Positions 12,593 through 24,025 of a stretch of DNA of 64,000 bases are shown here, piece after piece. Source of the stretch: Macrotrachela quadricornifera (Eukaryota > Rotifera > Eurotatoria > Philodinida > Philodinidae); NCBI GenBank assembly GCA_022393335.1, contig JAJEKB010021035.1:1348348-1412347 (forward strand). Direction: 5' to 3'. Under the pieces are notes generated by a model. That model was not told the origin of the DNA, made no database searches, and saw only the letters and a list, made by a program, of their open reading frames with translations. Within the stretch, counting starts at the first letter, position 1. Each line of letters opens with the position of its first letter. Both the position numbers and the translations under genes were made by a program.

Positions 12593-13362
12593 TTAACCCT
12601 TTAAAAGGTGACTTTCGGACGGTCGGCTTATGCCGATATTAATAGCTTTATTGGCTCGGTCTTGATCCGCATTATAACGTGCGAAGATGGGGTCAATAAT
12701 ATCGGATTATTTCATGTATGATGAGGCTACTTATTGCGATCAAGATAAGCATTTGTATGTAAAATTCCAGTAAAGTTAGAAAAATCAATTAATTCTGTTC
12801 TGCGATACGTTCGATTTTATTCTATGAGCAAAATAATTGAGAAATAATCAAACTTAAATAGAACGTATAAGGTAAACTTTCAAGTTTGTCAAGCCTTTCC
12901 TGTCTCTTTTTAAAAGTAAAAATGACCGGCGCACATCTTCATAATTAACTGTAGAAGGAGAGCATAAGCATTGACACCAAAATTTGCATATCCAAAAATT
13001 AATTTTACATTATACATGCAGTGATGCTTTCCTTTCTAGCGGAGTCATTGTGTCTGTTTTATTATATTTCTAGAATAACAAATAAAAAAGTCGTTCATAT
13101 ATGAACTACTGTCCGCCAAAAGGTTAATGATAATTAAATTATGTTTCACATTTTAATCTTGCAGGAATTGCGCGACACTGGTTTTTTTTCTTTTTCTTCC
13201 TGTCGTACACATACTTGTCAGATCTTGTCTTTTCTTTCTACTCTATACACTAACGCTTTGGTCACTGTTCCTCTTATTTTGATGCATCACATAAGGCTTT
13301 TGTCTAATCATTTTGAACCAAACACAAGAAATTGAAAAATAATTCCGTCTCCAAAGGGTTAA
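12593..13362. mobile_element. TTAA-flanked element, piggyBac-like MITE candidate
   Basis: Both borders read TTAA followed inward by CCCTTT (left TTAACCCTTTAAAAGG; right, on the other strand, TTAACCCTTTGGAGACGG). TTAA target sites and CCCTTT-type tips are typical of piggyBac-family elements. Only about 10 bp of the tips match, and no transposase is seen in 770 bp. Confidence 0.5.
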
Positions 13363-14648
13363 GTTGCATGTTGTCTTGCTTGCTACTTTTCAAAAGTGGA
13401 ATTCAGTTACAATGATTCGCTTGTTCTCTTTTATTCTTTATTCATGTCAAGTCCCTAAGATCTATCGAAGACCAATTACAAGGGCCTGTAGCCTACATAT
13501 CCATTTCATGCAACATTGTCCTAACAAGTACTTCAATGAAAAATCTCCTCATTGCTAAATCATTATTTTTTTAAAAATCCTTTTTCAAGCAAAAAACCTT
13601 ATTTGAAAAAATCCAAAAAATAATAATATCATTCGATTTCCTGACGGAAGATTAATTCTTGTTTTTTTTTCTTATTACATTTTAATTATGTAAACCATTT
13701 AACCGTACAAAAAATATAGACGTTTAAAAACAAAAAAGAATACGTCATGCATTTTTTATCTGATGTTTCCGACATTAATTTTCATTTTCTTCTTCTTTTC
13801 AAACAATTCTAATTAGAATGAAGTCTAAAAATAATTATTTAATATAACAAAAAGAAATTACATATTATTTTAATGTCGTAGTATGACTTTGATGGTTCTT
13901 TATAAAATTTATTTGAGTATTTTAATTTAAATGACTATTAATAAAAACATCAGGAACGTTTGTCAGAAAAAGTTAAATCACTTTTTGTGTGTGTAAACAG
14001 TTTATATCGATACAGTGATCTAGGATGGTCCAGTATCTTTGACGAAACACAAATGATACTCATCATTGTGTGAGTTATTAAGTTTTTCTTTTTTTCTTAT
14101 TTGAATTGAATAGTATTCTCTTTATTATCTTTTTTACTATAAATAAGTTGTTATCCTAATTTGATTTGTAATATTTTATTTTTCTCCTAATGTAGTTAGA
14201 ATAGTTATATTTCAATCAATTGATCAAATGAAAAACAGAACTAATCAAATATTTCCTGCCTATTTATCTACGTAATTCGTATCGCTCGTATAAATCTTTT
14301 ACTTTTCATCTCATTATTAATCTTTCTAAAGTATTATTTACGTGTCAATGAAATTTTGTTCTCAATTATAATAATTACTAGATGGATATAAAAGAAAAAG
14401 AAACACCTGCACATTTTTTTTCTAAGAATAATCTTGTTCTTCTGAACTTCTTTTCTCCTTTTTTTTAGTTTAAGTCTATATTTTGTCAACAGGTGCTATG
14501 ATTTTAATACTCTTTCTCGTTTGATTAATTCTAATGAATTCATTTTTTCTCTTTATTGATAAATTCAAAAGATACTATTTGAATTGTTTAATGATTCTAT
14601 ACAATAGGCAAACCTCAAGGTCGCATATAAATTTTACTTAAACATAAA
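13363..14648. other. intergenic, no gene seen
   Basis: AT-rich spacer before the first 7TM receptor. A TATA-like catataaat at about 14625 lies some 20 bp before the ATG at 14649 and could be core promoter or 5' UTR. Confidence 0.35.
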
Positions 14649-15653
14649 ATGACTTTTTATTTTAGAAAACATAGATATTCTTATTGTCTCTACTTTATCA
14701 TGTCAAATATTACATCTAGTAATAATATTACCATCGATCTATCTAATTATATCAAGTATATTATCATGCAAACATGTCATATTCCATCGACTATTTGTTC
14801 TATTTTTACACTTATTAATTTATTGTTAAATCGAAATCTTCGATTATCACTTCATAATCATATACCATTAGTATTGTTAATGATTTCAACTTGTGATGCA
14901 TTTCTCAATCATCCACTTACACTTAATTATCTACGTATTAGTCAAGTTAAACCACCAACTGATGAAATGTGTCTTTTTTGGAATTTTATTAATGGAACAT
15001 TCACTATTGGAACATATTGGACAATGGCATGGAATTGTATTGAACGACATTTACTCATTTTTAATTCTATATTATTTACTACTCAACGTGGACGAATGTT
15101 ATTTCATTATATTCCTCTTTTTATTGTGGCTTTTCTGTACCCGATTATGGTTCATACAGTGATCTTTTTTATCTATCCATGTCAAAATCAGTTTAATATG
15201 ATGTCACTATTCTGTGCATTTCCATGTGCATTGAAAGTTCAATCTGTAGCATTGTATACTCGAATCGCACATCAATTTGTGCCTACATTCATTGTAGTTG
15301 GTTGTACTATGACTCTGATCATACGTGTAATTATGCAAAAACGACAAGCACAAAATAATCAGTTTAATTGGCGTCGATATCGTCGAATGATTATTCAACT
15401 TTTAGTTCTAGTTAGTCTTTTTCTCATTCTAACCTTGCCGGCTACTATTGTAAGCATTGTACAAAATTGTTGTCTACCTACTTTTGCTGTTACTGTGCAA
15501 GTATCTTATCTTAATTTCTTAGTTCGATTTATTACTATATTTATGCCCTTTATTTGTCTCAATTTATTTCCAGAAATTTGGCCTAATATATTTCGATACA
15601 AAATTCTGGTTCGTCGTATTTTACGTATTGAGACTAGAACTAATCCTTATTAA
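14649..15653 (+). CDS. Rhodopsin-like seven-transmembrane receptor, divergent
   Basis: An intronless ORF of 334 residues. Seven hydrophobic helices lie at roughly 41-61, 71-93, 107-132, 151-174, 203-228, 247-270 and 284-308. A Cys at the start of helix 3 (Cys108) and Cys in the second outer loop could form the usual disulfide. ERH (132-134) takes the place of the DRY motif. The second Met (position 18, base 14700) begins MSNITSSNNITIDLSNY, an Asn-glycosylated extracellular N-terminus; the 17 residues before it are basic or hydrophobic, so 14700 may be the real start. The C-tail is short and basic. Family-A GPCRs signal through G proteins at the cell surface. The ligand is unknown; it resembles lineage-specific invertebrate receptors, not a named class. 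Confidence 0.75.
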   Translation: MTFYFRKHRYSYCLYFIMSNITSSNNITIDLSNYIKYIIMQTCHIPSTICSIFTLINLLLNRNLRLSLHNHIPLVLLMISTCDAFLNHPLTLNYLRISQVKPPTDEMCLFWNFINGTFTIGTYWTMAWNCIERHLLIFNSILFTTQRGRMLFHYIPLFIVAFLYPIMVHTVIFFIYPCQNQFNMMSLFCAFPCALKVQSVALYTRIAHQFVPTFIVVGCTMTLIIRVIMQKRQAQNNQFNWRRYRRMIIQLLVLVSLFLILTLPATIVSIVQNCCLPTFAVTVQVSYLNFLVRFITIFMPFICLNLFPEIWPNIFRYKILVRRILRIETRTNPY

Positions 15654-15698
15654 TTTTATTCATGTCAATATTTATTATTTGTTAATAAAACTAAATTA

Positions 15699-17000
15699 TT
15701 CCCTTGACTGTAGGTCAGGGTCTAAATCCCGAAATTGTCGGTGTGTTTGTGTGTTTGTCCGCAGGGTCAAAGGTCAAAAAAACATCCTCAACTGCTATAC
15801 TATGAGGATACCCTTACGTCCTCAGGCACTATACTATGGGGGTACCCTTAGGTCCTCAGGCACTATACTATAGGGGTATACCCTTGGGTTCTCAACTGCT
15901 ATAGTGTAGGAGTACTCTTGGGTCCTAAACTTAGGGATCCCACCATATATTTATTGTACTAGTAGCTAAGTACGTATCGTAAGGTGCTGGTCGCTGCATC
16001 TGCTTTTGTATTAGTCGAGAAATGGCCCAATCAGATGGCCGCAAAATGTAACTCGCTTATTTCATGGACAACCGTCGGAGACTCTATGAGGACTTTTGTA
16101 GAGCGCCCTTGATGACCTCAAATTGGCCCGAGTAAGCATGTGTTCCATTTTTATCTTAATGGAGAAAAACCGCCTTCAAATCTGATTGGCTGAAATTTTT
16201 TTGGAACAGCCAATCAGATTTTGAGGCGATTTTTCTTCATCAAGATAAAGCCGGAACACATGGTTACTCAGGCCAATTTGAGGTTATCAAGGGCGCTCTA
16301 TAAAAGTCCTCATAGAGTCTCCCACGATTGGCCATGAAATAAGCGAGTTACATTTTCAGCCAATCAGATTTCGAGGTGGTTTTTCTCCATCAAGATAAAG
16401 ATGGAACACATGGTTACTCGGGCCAATTTGAGGTTATCGAGGGTGCTCTACAAAAGTCCTCATAGAATCTCCGACGATTGTCCATGAAATAAGCGAGTTA
16501 CATTTTCAGCCAATCAGATTTCGAGGCGATTTTTCTCCATCAAGATAAAGATGGAACACATGCTTACTCGGGCCAATTTGAGGTCATCAAGGGCGCTCTA
16601 CAAAAGTCCTCATAGAGTCTCCGACGGTTGTCCATGAAATAAGCGAGTTACATTTTGCGGCCATCTGATTGGGCCATTTCTCGACTAATACAAAAGCAGA
16701 TGCAGCGACCAGCACCTTACGATACGTACTTAGCTACTAGTACAATAAATATATGGTGGGATCCCTAAGTTTAGGACCCAAGAGTACTCCTACACTATAG
16801 CAGTTGAGAACCCAAGGGTATACCCCTATAGTATAGTGCCTGAGGACCTAAGGGTACCCCCATAGTATAGTGCCTGAGGACGTAAGGGTATCCTCATAGT
16901 ATAGCAGTTGAGGATGTTTTTTTGACCTTTGACCCTGCGGACAAACACACAAACACACCGACAATTTCGGGATTTAGACCCTGACCTACAGTCAAGGGAA
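15699..17000. mobile_element. Foldback DNA element with ~455-bp near-identical arms
   Basis: The element begins TTCCCTTGACTGTAGGTCAG and ends with its reverse complement. TA lies on both sides (15697-15698 and 17001-17002). The arms 15699-16155 and 16545-17000 look identical or nearly so by eye, so the insertion is recent. Between and into the arms is a unit of about 150 bp present as three direct copies (about 16205, 16358 and 16507) plus an inverted copy in the left arm. The same short ORF is produced by both arms and is not a gene. No transposase. Confidence 0.85.
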
Positions 17001-17269
17001 TAACACATTCACATATAAGTGCAGCGAAATATGAATTGACAATTAGCATTATTGGAACTGTATAACATGTTTTATCAACAATGAAAATAAATAAAAAAGA
17101 GAGTAGAAAGTATAATGATCAAGATAATAGAGACAATCCCAAGAAATAAACTATGATTCAACGATTGTTATAGCAGGTTCGTTGAAAAATATAATTAGTT
17201 CAATAGAAGAAGTTGCAATCATTTTTCAAAAAAATACATAAACAAGAAAGAAAATGAATTAAAGTGCGT

Positions 17270-18290
17270 AGATGGCAGCATTGCTGTGAGGTTCTCCTTT
17301 TGGAAATGTAGCTAATGGCTTCTACCACCGTAAACTACGAAGGCAGAAAAACTATATATAGGATCTTAGCCTGCTAAGGCTCGAGAAAACTCACAATAAA
17401 AGTGCCTACCGTGTCTTGAGGATGTAAATGAATGAATAATAATAATGATGATGAAGATTTTATTGATAATAATCAATAAAATATAACAAACAATAATGAT
17501 GAAAAATAACACAGGAAATAAACACGACGAGACAAAATAGAAAAAACAAAAACAACCATCGAAATATATAAATATATTTATATATATCGAAATATAATAT
17601 AGAAAAAATAGAAAAAATGACGCAATAATAGGAAGAAAGAGAATCTCATGATGATCAATATAGTGATACAGATATTTATATCATAGGAAAGAAAAAAGAC
17701 ACATATAGGTGGTCACTCGAACCCAAGGGGGAAACAGCTGATTAGGAGTCTGATAATCACCCTAATCACTGATAATCACTGATAATCACTGATAATCACT
17801 GCTAATCACTGCTAATCACTCCTAATCACTGATAATCACTCCTAATCACTGATAATCACTATTAATCACTATTAATCACTCCTAATCACTGCTAATCACT
17901 GGTTCTCAATCCTGAAAGCTCGTCGGTTTGTCTGGGGTCAAAAAAACATAAAGGTCAAAAAAACATAAAGGTTAAAAAAGCACTAAAGGTTAAAAAAACA
18001 TCCAAGGAGGAAACAGTTGATTAGGAGTCTGATAATCACTGGTAATCACTCCTAATCACTATTAATCACTCCTAATCACTATGAATCACTCCTAATCACT
18101 CCTAATCACTATTAATCACTATTAATCACTATTAATCACTATTAATCACTCCTAATCATATCTAATCAAATAATCAGCTGTTTCCCCCTTGCTCGAACCA
18201 CACATAGGACAGAATAAAAAGAGATAATATATATATCTAAACTATACGTTAGCGTCATAGAGTCACATCTATGGACGCTAACAGCTCGGT
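17270..18290. repeat. Dispersed repeat with terminal hairpin, second copy at 45.64-46.08 kb
   Basis: The stretch from gaatgtagctaatggcttc through tcttagcctgctaa to the hairpin at 18248-18281 matches 45640-46070 in the same order. In this copy a 468-bp hAT-like element is inserted (17724-18191). The right end forms a stem-loop: GTTAGCGTC-ATAGA pairs with TCTAT-GGACGCTAAC. This could be a Helitron-type end, but the superfamily is not proven. Confidence 0.65.
17724..18191. mobile_element. hAT-like MITE, 8-bp target duplication CTCGAACC
   Basis: A perfect 21-bp terminal inverted repeat (CAAGGGGGAAACAGCTGATT and one more base) with exact 8-bp target duplications CTCGAACC at 17716-17723 and 18192-18199. 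The interior is two arrays of a 10-bp unit (CCTAATCACT / GATAATCACT / ATTAATCACT) on either side of a short unique centre. A second, degenerate left end (aaggaggaaacagttgatta) lies inside near 18003, so the element contains a partial self-duplication. Confidence 0.9.
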
Positions 18291-18563
18291 CAGTTATTGT
18301 GAAGAAATTGCCATAGAAAAAGAATTTTCAGAAAAGATAATGAATAGTTCCATGGGTGACGTTAAAAATCTCTTTAAAAATGTTATTCATGGGTCTTTTT
18401 CCCTTGTTCATCTCAAGCCATACAAAGCAATCTGTCTCGAATCAGTTTAATGTATGATGATTTATTGAAATTATGAACATATATGTCGAAACGACAAATA
18501 CTTTTTCTTTTTCAATTTAATTAAAAATTTTATGAAAATCAGATAAACCATCTGTGATTTGCA
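18291..18563. other. 3' flank of the AIG1-type gene
   Basis: Short AT-rich non-coding stretch between the repeat and the stop codon of the GTPase gene. Nothing recognised. Confidence 0.35.
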
Positions 18564-20057
18564 TTAGTGACCTCGACCGCCTCGCGCCCTCGAATGAGAG
18601 CCACTCCGGGTCGTCGGATAATCATCATCTGAATCCACAGAATGATGACCACCTCGCACCATAGAATGATAGCCACCTCGCGTCGTCGGATAATCATCAT
18701 TTGAAGCCACAGAATGATGACCACCTCGCACCATAGAATGATAGCCACCTCGCGTCGTCGGATAATCATCANNNNNNNNNNCTCGCACCATAGAATGATA
18801 GCCACCTCGCGTCGTCGGATAATCATCATTTGAAGCCACAGAATGATGATCACCTTGCACCATAGAATGATAGCCACCTCGCGTCGTCGGATAATCGCTC
18901 GAAGTCATATTACCGCCTCCTCCTAATCTCCAACATCGCATTCCTTCCATCAATAAATCTGTAACAATTTTAGTATTATCGTGAGAACGACGAGCTGAAT
19001 CCGATTCGCTTCGTAACTATAGAATTGAAAAGCAAATAAAAAGCAAAAAAACCGTATAGGATCACATGAATGATGAATCAATTTACTTTTCTCATTTCTT
19101 CTTCATGCTTTTTTCTTTCTTCTGCTTGTATCTAAAAATATATGCATCGAATGAATTGTTGATATAAGAAAAAAAGACAAATATTTTATTACTCGTGCAG
19201 TGATTACATCTTCCTTAGTTTTTTCCTCCTGACGTTCTTCTTCTTCCTTTTTTTTTCTTTCGTCTTCTCGTTCTTTTTCAATACGTTGATATTCATCATT
19301 GGTATAAAAATTACCATTATTATTTCTAATCATATTATCAATAATTTCAATTAATTCATTGGTTTTTTTTTCTAAGCGTTCGCCATTCAAACAATTATTG
19401 ATCGAAAATATTCGATGACGACAATCTTCAACTAATTTTTCTATTTCCGGTGATGCTTCGATAAATTCTTTCAGAGTTTGTCCTACTTCTAATCGATCTT
19501 CATCAGTGAAAACGACAATACAATATTTAGCTGCATCTGGACCAAATATATGTCGAATAAAATCGATTGTATTTTTTTCTTCCAGTGTAATTCGACCAAT
19601 ACGAATAACAATCAAAAAAGCATGAACACCTGGTGCAGTCATTTCAAAAATTTGTGATGCAATCTTTTTTTTGACCATTTCATTAGTAATCTCTGTGTTA
19701 GTATCAAAAAATCCCGGTGTATCAACGACAACTAAACGTCTCTGTCGATTAGACTTGTCTGTATGTTGGTATTGTCCAACTTTACAATGTCTTGTAATTG
19801 ATGCACTTGATTGAGTTGAATAAAATGCACTTCGAGAGTGTAATATTGAATTACCTGTTGCACTTTTCCCTATACGAAGAAATTTTGAAGATTTGATTCG
19901 TAGAAAGTGTTACTTACCATTTCCTGTTTTTCCAACGAGAACAATACGCATTTCATTTTGTGAAGTAGCCTATATGATAATCAAACAAGAAATTTTTCAA
20001 TTTATAGAAAGATCTTTCATTTCATACCATTTTTTTTGTATCGAATAATTTTGACAT
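18564..20057 (-). CDS. AIG1/GIMAP-type GTPase with coiled-coil and tandem-repeat tail (5 exons)
   Basis: Minus-strand exons 20057-20028, 19970-19918, 19869-19193, 19131-19087 and 19016-18564. AIG1 features in order: MRIVLVGKTG then GKSATGNSIL (G1), VVVDTPGFFDT (G3), CIVVFTDED (G4 region), RIFSINN (G5 region). An acidic-basic coiled coil (EKEREDERKKKEEEERQEE) follows, then a tail of about five 24-residue repeats around DDYPTTRGGYHSMVRGGHHS. GIMAP/AIG1 proteins are septin/dynamin-related GTPases acting on membranes, linked to immunity in vertebrates and plants. Oddity: exon 2 ends GGAAAATG and exon 3 starts GGAAAAGT, so the P-loop is one base out of frame; one A fewer would give the canonical GK(S) loop. 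This is either a homopolymer error or a disabling mutation. Ten Ns at 18772-18781 lie in the repeat tail. Confidence 0.8.
18570..18905 (-). repeat. 72-bp coding minisatellite
   Basis: Tandem units of 72 bp (24 codons) in the last exon of the GTPase gene, seen through the recurring cctcgcgtcgtcggataatc. Spacing is 72 bp between the copies at 18676 and 18748, but only 57 bp across the N run, so the 10 Ns stand for a gap of unknown size and the copy number is not known. Confidence 0.85.
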
Positions 20058-20434
20058 AATAGTCCGTGTATATATACATAAATATACGCCAACAAAAGGC
20101 TCACTTTACTCTCTTGTTAGTGTATTTAGCGAAAAGGAAAAAAGAAAACTTTTTCTTCCAACCGTCGTTGTCGTCGTATATCCGTTATGTTAATAGTGAG
20201 TCAGTAAAGATGGAAGAATCCAAAAAACTCTTTTCTTTGGGTTTTTTTTCAGGAAATTATTATTCATGACAATCAATAATTCACATGGTATAAAATTTCA
20301 ATTGTAGAACATTGCATAAGAAACATATAGCTCGCATTCTGAATCACAAGTGTACGTTTTCACTTCGAGGTTTTTTTGGACAGACATCGAGTTTATTGCT
20401 CGAAGAATGATAATCTTCATCATCATCACCATAT

Positions 20435-21136
20435 TCCCTTGACTGTAGCTCAGGGTCTCAATCCCGAAATTGACGGTGTGTTTGTCCGCAGGGTCAGAAA
20501 AACATCGAAAATCGATTTTTCGAAAAAGACAGTTTTAGAGGTTTTCCGATACGGGGACTTCGAATCTGGCGTCTATCGGGTGGTCATCGTGAGGGGAAGG
20601 GTGAAGGGGGAGGGGGGAATGTCAAAAAACCTTGGAAATCGATTTTTCGAAAAAGTCGCACGATGGACCTTCAATATTGCCACTATTATTCGGGTAAAAC
20701 ATGGGGTTGTTCGGGTAGACTTAGGGTTATCATAGATTTACTACAATGCGCCCGGAACACAACAATGTTGTTCCGGGACAGTAGTGAAAAAACAGGTAGT
20801 TGGGTTGGTCGTTATAGAAGTGGCGCAATGGGCCTTGAATATTGCCACTATTATTTGGGTGAAACATGGGGTTGTTCGGGTAGATTTGAGGTTATCATAG
20901 ATTTGCTACAATGCGCCCCGAACACCACGATGTTGTTCCGGGACAATAGTGAAAAAACAGGTAGTTGGGCTGGCCGTTATAGAAGTGGCGCAATGGGCCT
21001 TGAATATTGCCACTATTTTTCGGGTGAAACATGGGGTTGTTCGGGTAGATTTAAGGTTATTATAGATATGCTAGAATGTGCGTGATAAATCGCGATGTTT
21101 TTCTAATCTAGTAGTGGAAAAACTACAGTCAAGGGA
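20435..21136. mobile_element. TIR element sharing TCCCTTGACTGTAG ends with the 15.7-kb foldback
   Basis: The left end TCCCTTGACTGTAG at 20435 and its reverse complement at 21123-21136 delimit about 700 bp. The first 70 bp resemble the other element's arm (cagggtct.aatcccgaaatt, gtccgcagggtca). The centre is a roughly 170-bp unit repeated about three times (near 20660, 20828 and 20997, each with gggccttgaatattgccac or a close variant). No clear target duplication, no transposase. Confidence 0.7.
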
Positions 21137-22338
21137 CCTAGTGGATCGCCTCGATCCACGCTACTTGTAAACTATATTAGTTCATTTTTCCTTCTAATAC
21201 GTTTTTTTTTTCATTTAACATTTTCATACACTACTGTGTTTGATTCAATAGAAATATTTGCAGGATAGTATTGGACGATATCTTCAGGTGTAATGATCTA
21301 ATTGCAAGTAATATTCAAAAGAAAAATTTGATAATCTATCCACTTTATTATTATCTGTTCATATATTAAGTAGATTTTCTCTTGTCATTTTTTTGTAAAA
21401 TATTTTTCATAGAAATATTAACACACAAAATAATTGCATTCAAGCACGTTGATACATCAAAAAAAAATTTTTTTTCAGATGTTTAATAAATATCTTCAGC
21501 CACTTTTTCATCTTGAATAGATGTGTGGTGCAAAAACTGATGTGTTGAACGCAGAATTAACATCCATCAGTTACTCATGTCTGAGTTGTTGAAACTTCAT
21601 TCAATATTCTATAAATGGAAAATTTTTCCAAAACACCAAAAACATAATTACATTGAATCAATTAAATTCAATATAGATCATATAAAAATAATTGTAAATA
21701 TAAGTCAATAAAATCTATTGTCAATTAATACCTTATGAATATTCGTTAATTAAAGTTTTCATACTAAGCTATAATTATTACTTCTTATTTAACATAAAAT
21801 AAGACAATATATATTTGAATGTTTGCGTAATTTAATTTATTCATAAAAATAAATTATTAGAGAAAATAAAGACATTTTTTTTTTATTTTCCATAATATTA
21901 GTTCACATAATACTACTATTAATAATAAATAAAAATGTAAAGTACTCATGGGAATACAGACAATCAATCATTGATATTTTATTTTATTAGCAATTTTCAC
22001 AAAATATCAAGTTAGATTATGAATCTTAAATATTTTAATATTTGTCTTCTAATATTTCATAAAAATTATATATTAAATGTTTGTACACAAATCTTTAGAT
22101 ATTTCACACGATTGGAAATAATATTATTCTAGGGGGTGCTGCCTATAATTCCCAATAGAAGAGATAATGAATTTTATATCAAATGAAAGTTCATCAAAAA
22201 TGGGCTTTATTGATACTAAATAGTCAGGATTAAGCAAGCTTTTTAATATCGAACTTCAAAAACTTTCAGAAATTTAATACTTTTTTTTGCAGTAGAAAAG
22301 TAGAGTGAAAGTAATTCAAAAATGGAATAATGTGCTTT
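21137..22338. other. AT-rich, no gene seen
   Basis: Low-complexity AT-rich sequence, very poor in open frames. No gene or terminal repeat identified. Confidence 0.4.
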
Positions 22339-22756
22339 TCTTGAATATTTTTACATGATTCGATAGACCTCGTCGAACTCTAAAGAACTTTATATACGAA
22401 AGATTTTCTGAGTCATTTTTTTTTATGAAAAAATCTGAAAAGTATTTGAAGAATCTTAGAAAACGTTTAAAAAAGTCATATTTTTGGTATGGAAGAAAAA
22501 CGCTAAATTTTCAAGAAAATGACCCATTTTTTGATTATAATATCTTACATAAGGATACTAATGGAAAACAGCTGAATTCAGTGTAAAAGATCATTCTTTT
22601 TCTTATAAAAAAATGTCAAAAATACGTGTGTTTTTGGTACATTCTTTCGACAGTTTTCAATGAATTTTAATTCGACAACTCTGTTTAAATTTTTTTTTAT
22701 CTATACAGTTTTGCAGAGCTCGACGAGGTCTATCGAATCATGTAAAAATATTCAAG
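22339..22756. repeat. 42-bp inverted repeat with 334-bp loop
   Basis: 22339-22380 (tcttgaatatttttacatga and onward) and 22715-22756 are reverse complements with one mismatch. This is probably the ends or an internal palindrome of a MITE whose borders I cannot fix. The loop has no ORF of note. Confidence 0.7.
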
Positions 22757-23004
22757 AAAAACAGATGGTTCCAAAAAGAAATAGTTGGTAAAACATAAGA
22801 CAACCTTTTACACGCGTATTACGTCGAAAACTTTATGATCAGTGATCGTAAGATACTGAGAAAAAAGCTCGAGTTTCTATTAACTCGTTTTAGATAAATA
22901 TATTTCAAATAAAAAGCATTATAACTACCATGTTGTAAGTCTTAACATACTGTCAGATGAAGAATTAATAAGTAAGCATCCAATGTTATTTGTTTCAGAA
23001 ATTA

Positions 23005-23585
23005 AGTTTTAAAAACGTTTTATTGCTGGACTGCATATTATGAAGGAGCAGATTGTTTTATAGTTTATTGCTTCCCCTAAAAATTTGACCCTGCGCTGCC
23101 CATGGTTGTGAATCAAGGAAACACTTGTATACATTTTTTTTCTCTTATAACCTATTAGAAACCTTCGATTTTCACATTTAGACCAAAGAACCATCGATAC
23201 GAAATGATTAATCTTAGAATCATAATAAATTCACTAAATTTCTGAAAAATTCATGCAAATTTCATTGCCATATGACTTGAGTGAAATCTTACCCAAGCAC
23301 CCCATCCTACTTCTATTAATAGTAACAACACTCTATAAATCTACCGCTTGACTAAGAAAAGCACCGTGGAAATTTTGGTAGCGTTGTTTAAGGCACTACT
23401 ATCTGGGTGAGATTCTACCCACACCCCGACTCACATCCTCGTTGGGTGACCCCGCTATGACCTTCCTCCGGGCCTGGGAATGCATCATGGTAAGTTTGGT
23501 GACGCTAGCCCGTGCAGGGGCCGAATGCATGAAGAACAAACAAACAAACAGACAAACTTTCTTCTTTATATATATAGATGCCTGC
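23005..23585. repeat. Dispersed repeat with AAAC/TATA tail, inverted copy at 42.58-42.92 kb
   Basis: About 23090-23430 matches the reverse complement of about 42585-42905 (shared blocks: ataacctattagaaacc, ccaaagaaccatcgatacga, gccatatgactt). It runs into a short tail of AAAC repeats followed by tttatatatatagatg at 23563-23580. Tails of this kind occur at ends of Helentron-type elements; that link is inference. Confidence 0.55.
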
Positions 23586-24025
23586 TTCTAATTTATTAAT
23601 TTTTCATTTTTCTTATTAATTTATACATCCTCGCGTTTGAAAAATGTACATGTAAATATCTAGAGAGACATAGAATTTCCTCTCTCTTTGGTATTTTCTT
23701 TCTTTTTGTGCATCAATATTATCTGGTTTGGAAACGTTACATATATAAAAGACGAGATGGACACAAATAAGATAGTTCTTAGATGATAATACATTTTGCT
23801 GTGATAGAAATATTATTATTTCGGATAGAATCATAAAGATTCTTTTTCTTGTTTTTTCTCTTTCGCCAATGTCTTGTTTACTTCTTTGTTATTATATGTA
23901 AGAACGATTTATGACATCAGTAACAGTCTTCTTTAAGAAAGAAAAGAGATAACACATATCTTTTCTTCTATAAATATTAGGAAAAGAAACTATAGTATAT
24001 TGTCTTTCTGAAAAAAAACATAAAT

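Noticed and set aside
15628..17008. Identical short ORFs at both ends of the foldback element
   Set aside because: They are the same terminal-repeat sequence read from each arm and carry no protein signature.
17745..18165. Regularly spaced 10-bp repeats as a CRISPR-like array
   Set aside because: There are no spacers. It is a minisatellite inside a hAT-like MITE in a eukaryotic context.
20376..21085. Overlapping ORFs with repeated peptide units
   Set aside because: They are translations of the tandem repeat inside a TIR element, not a gene.
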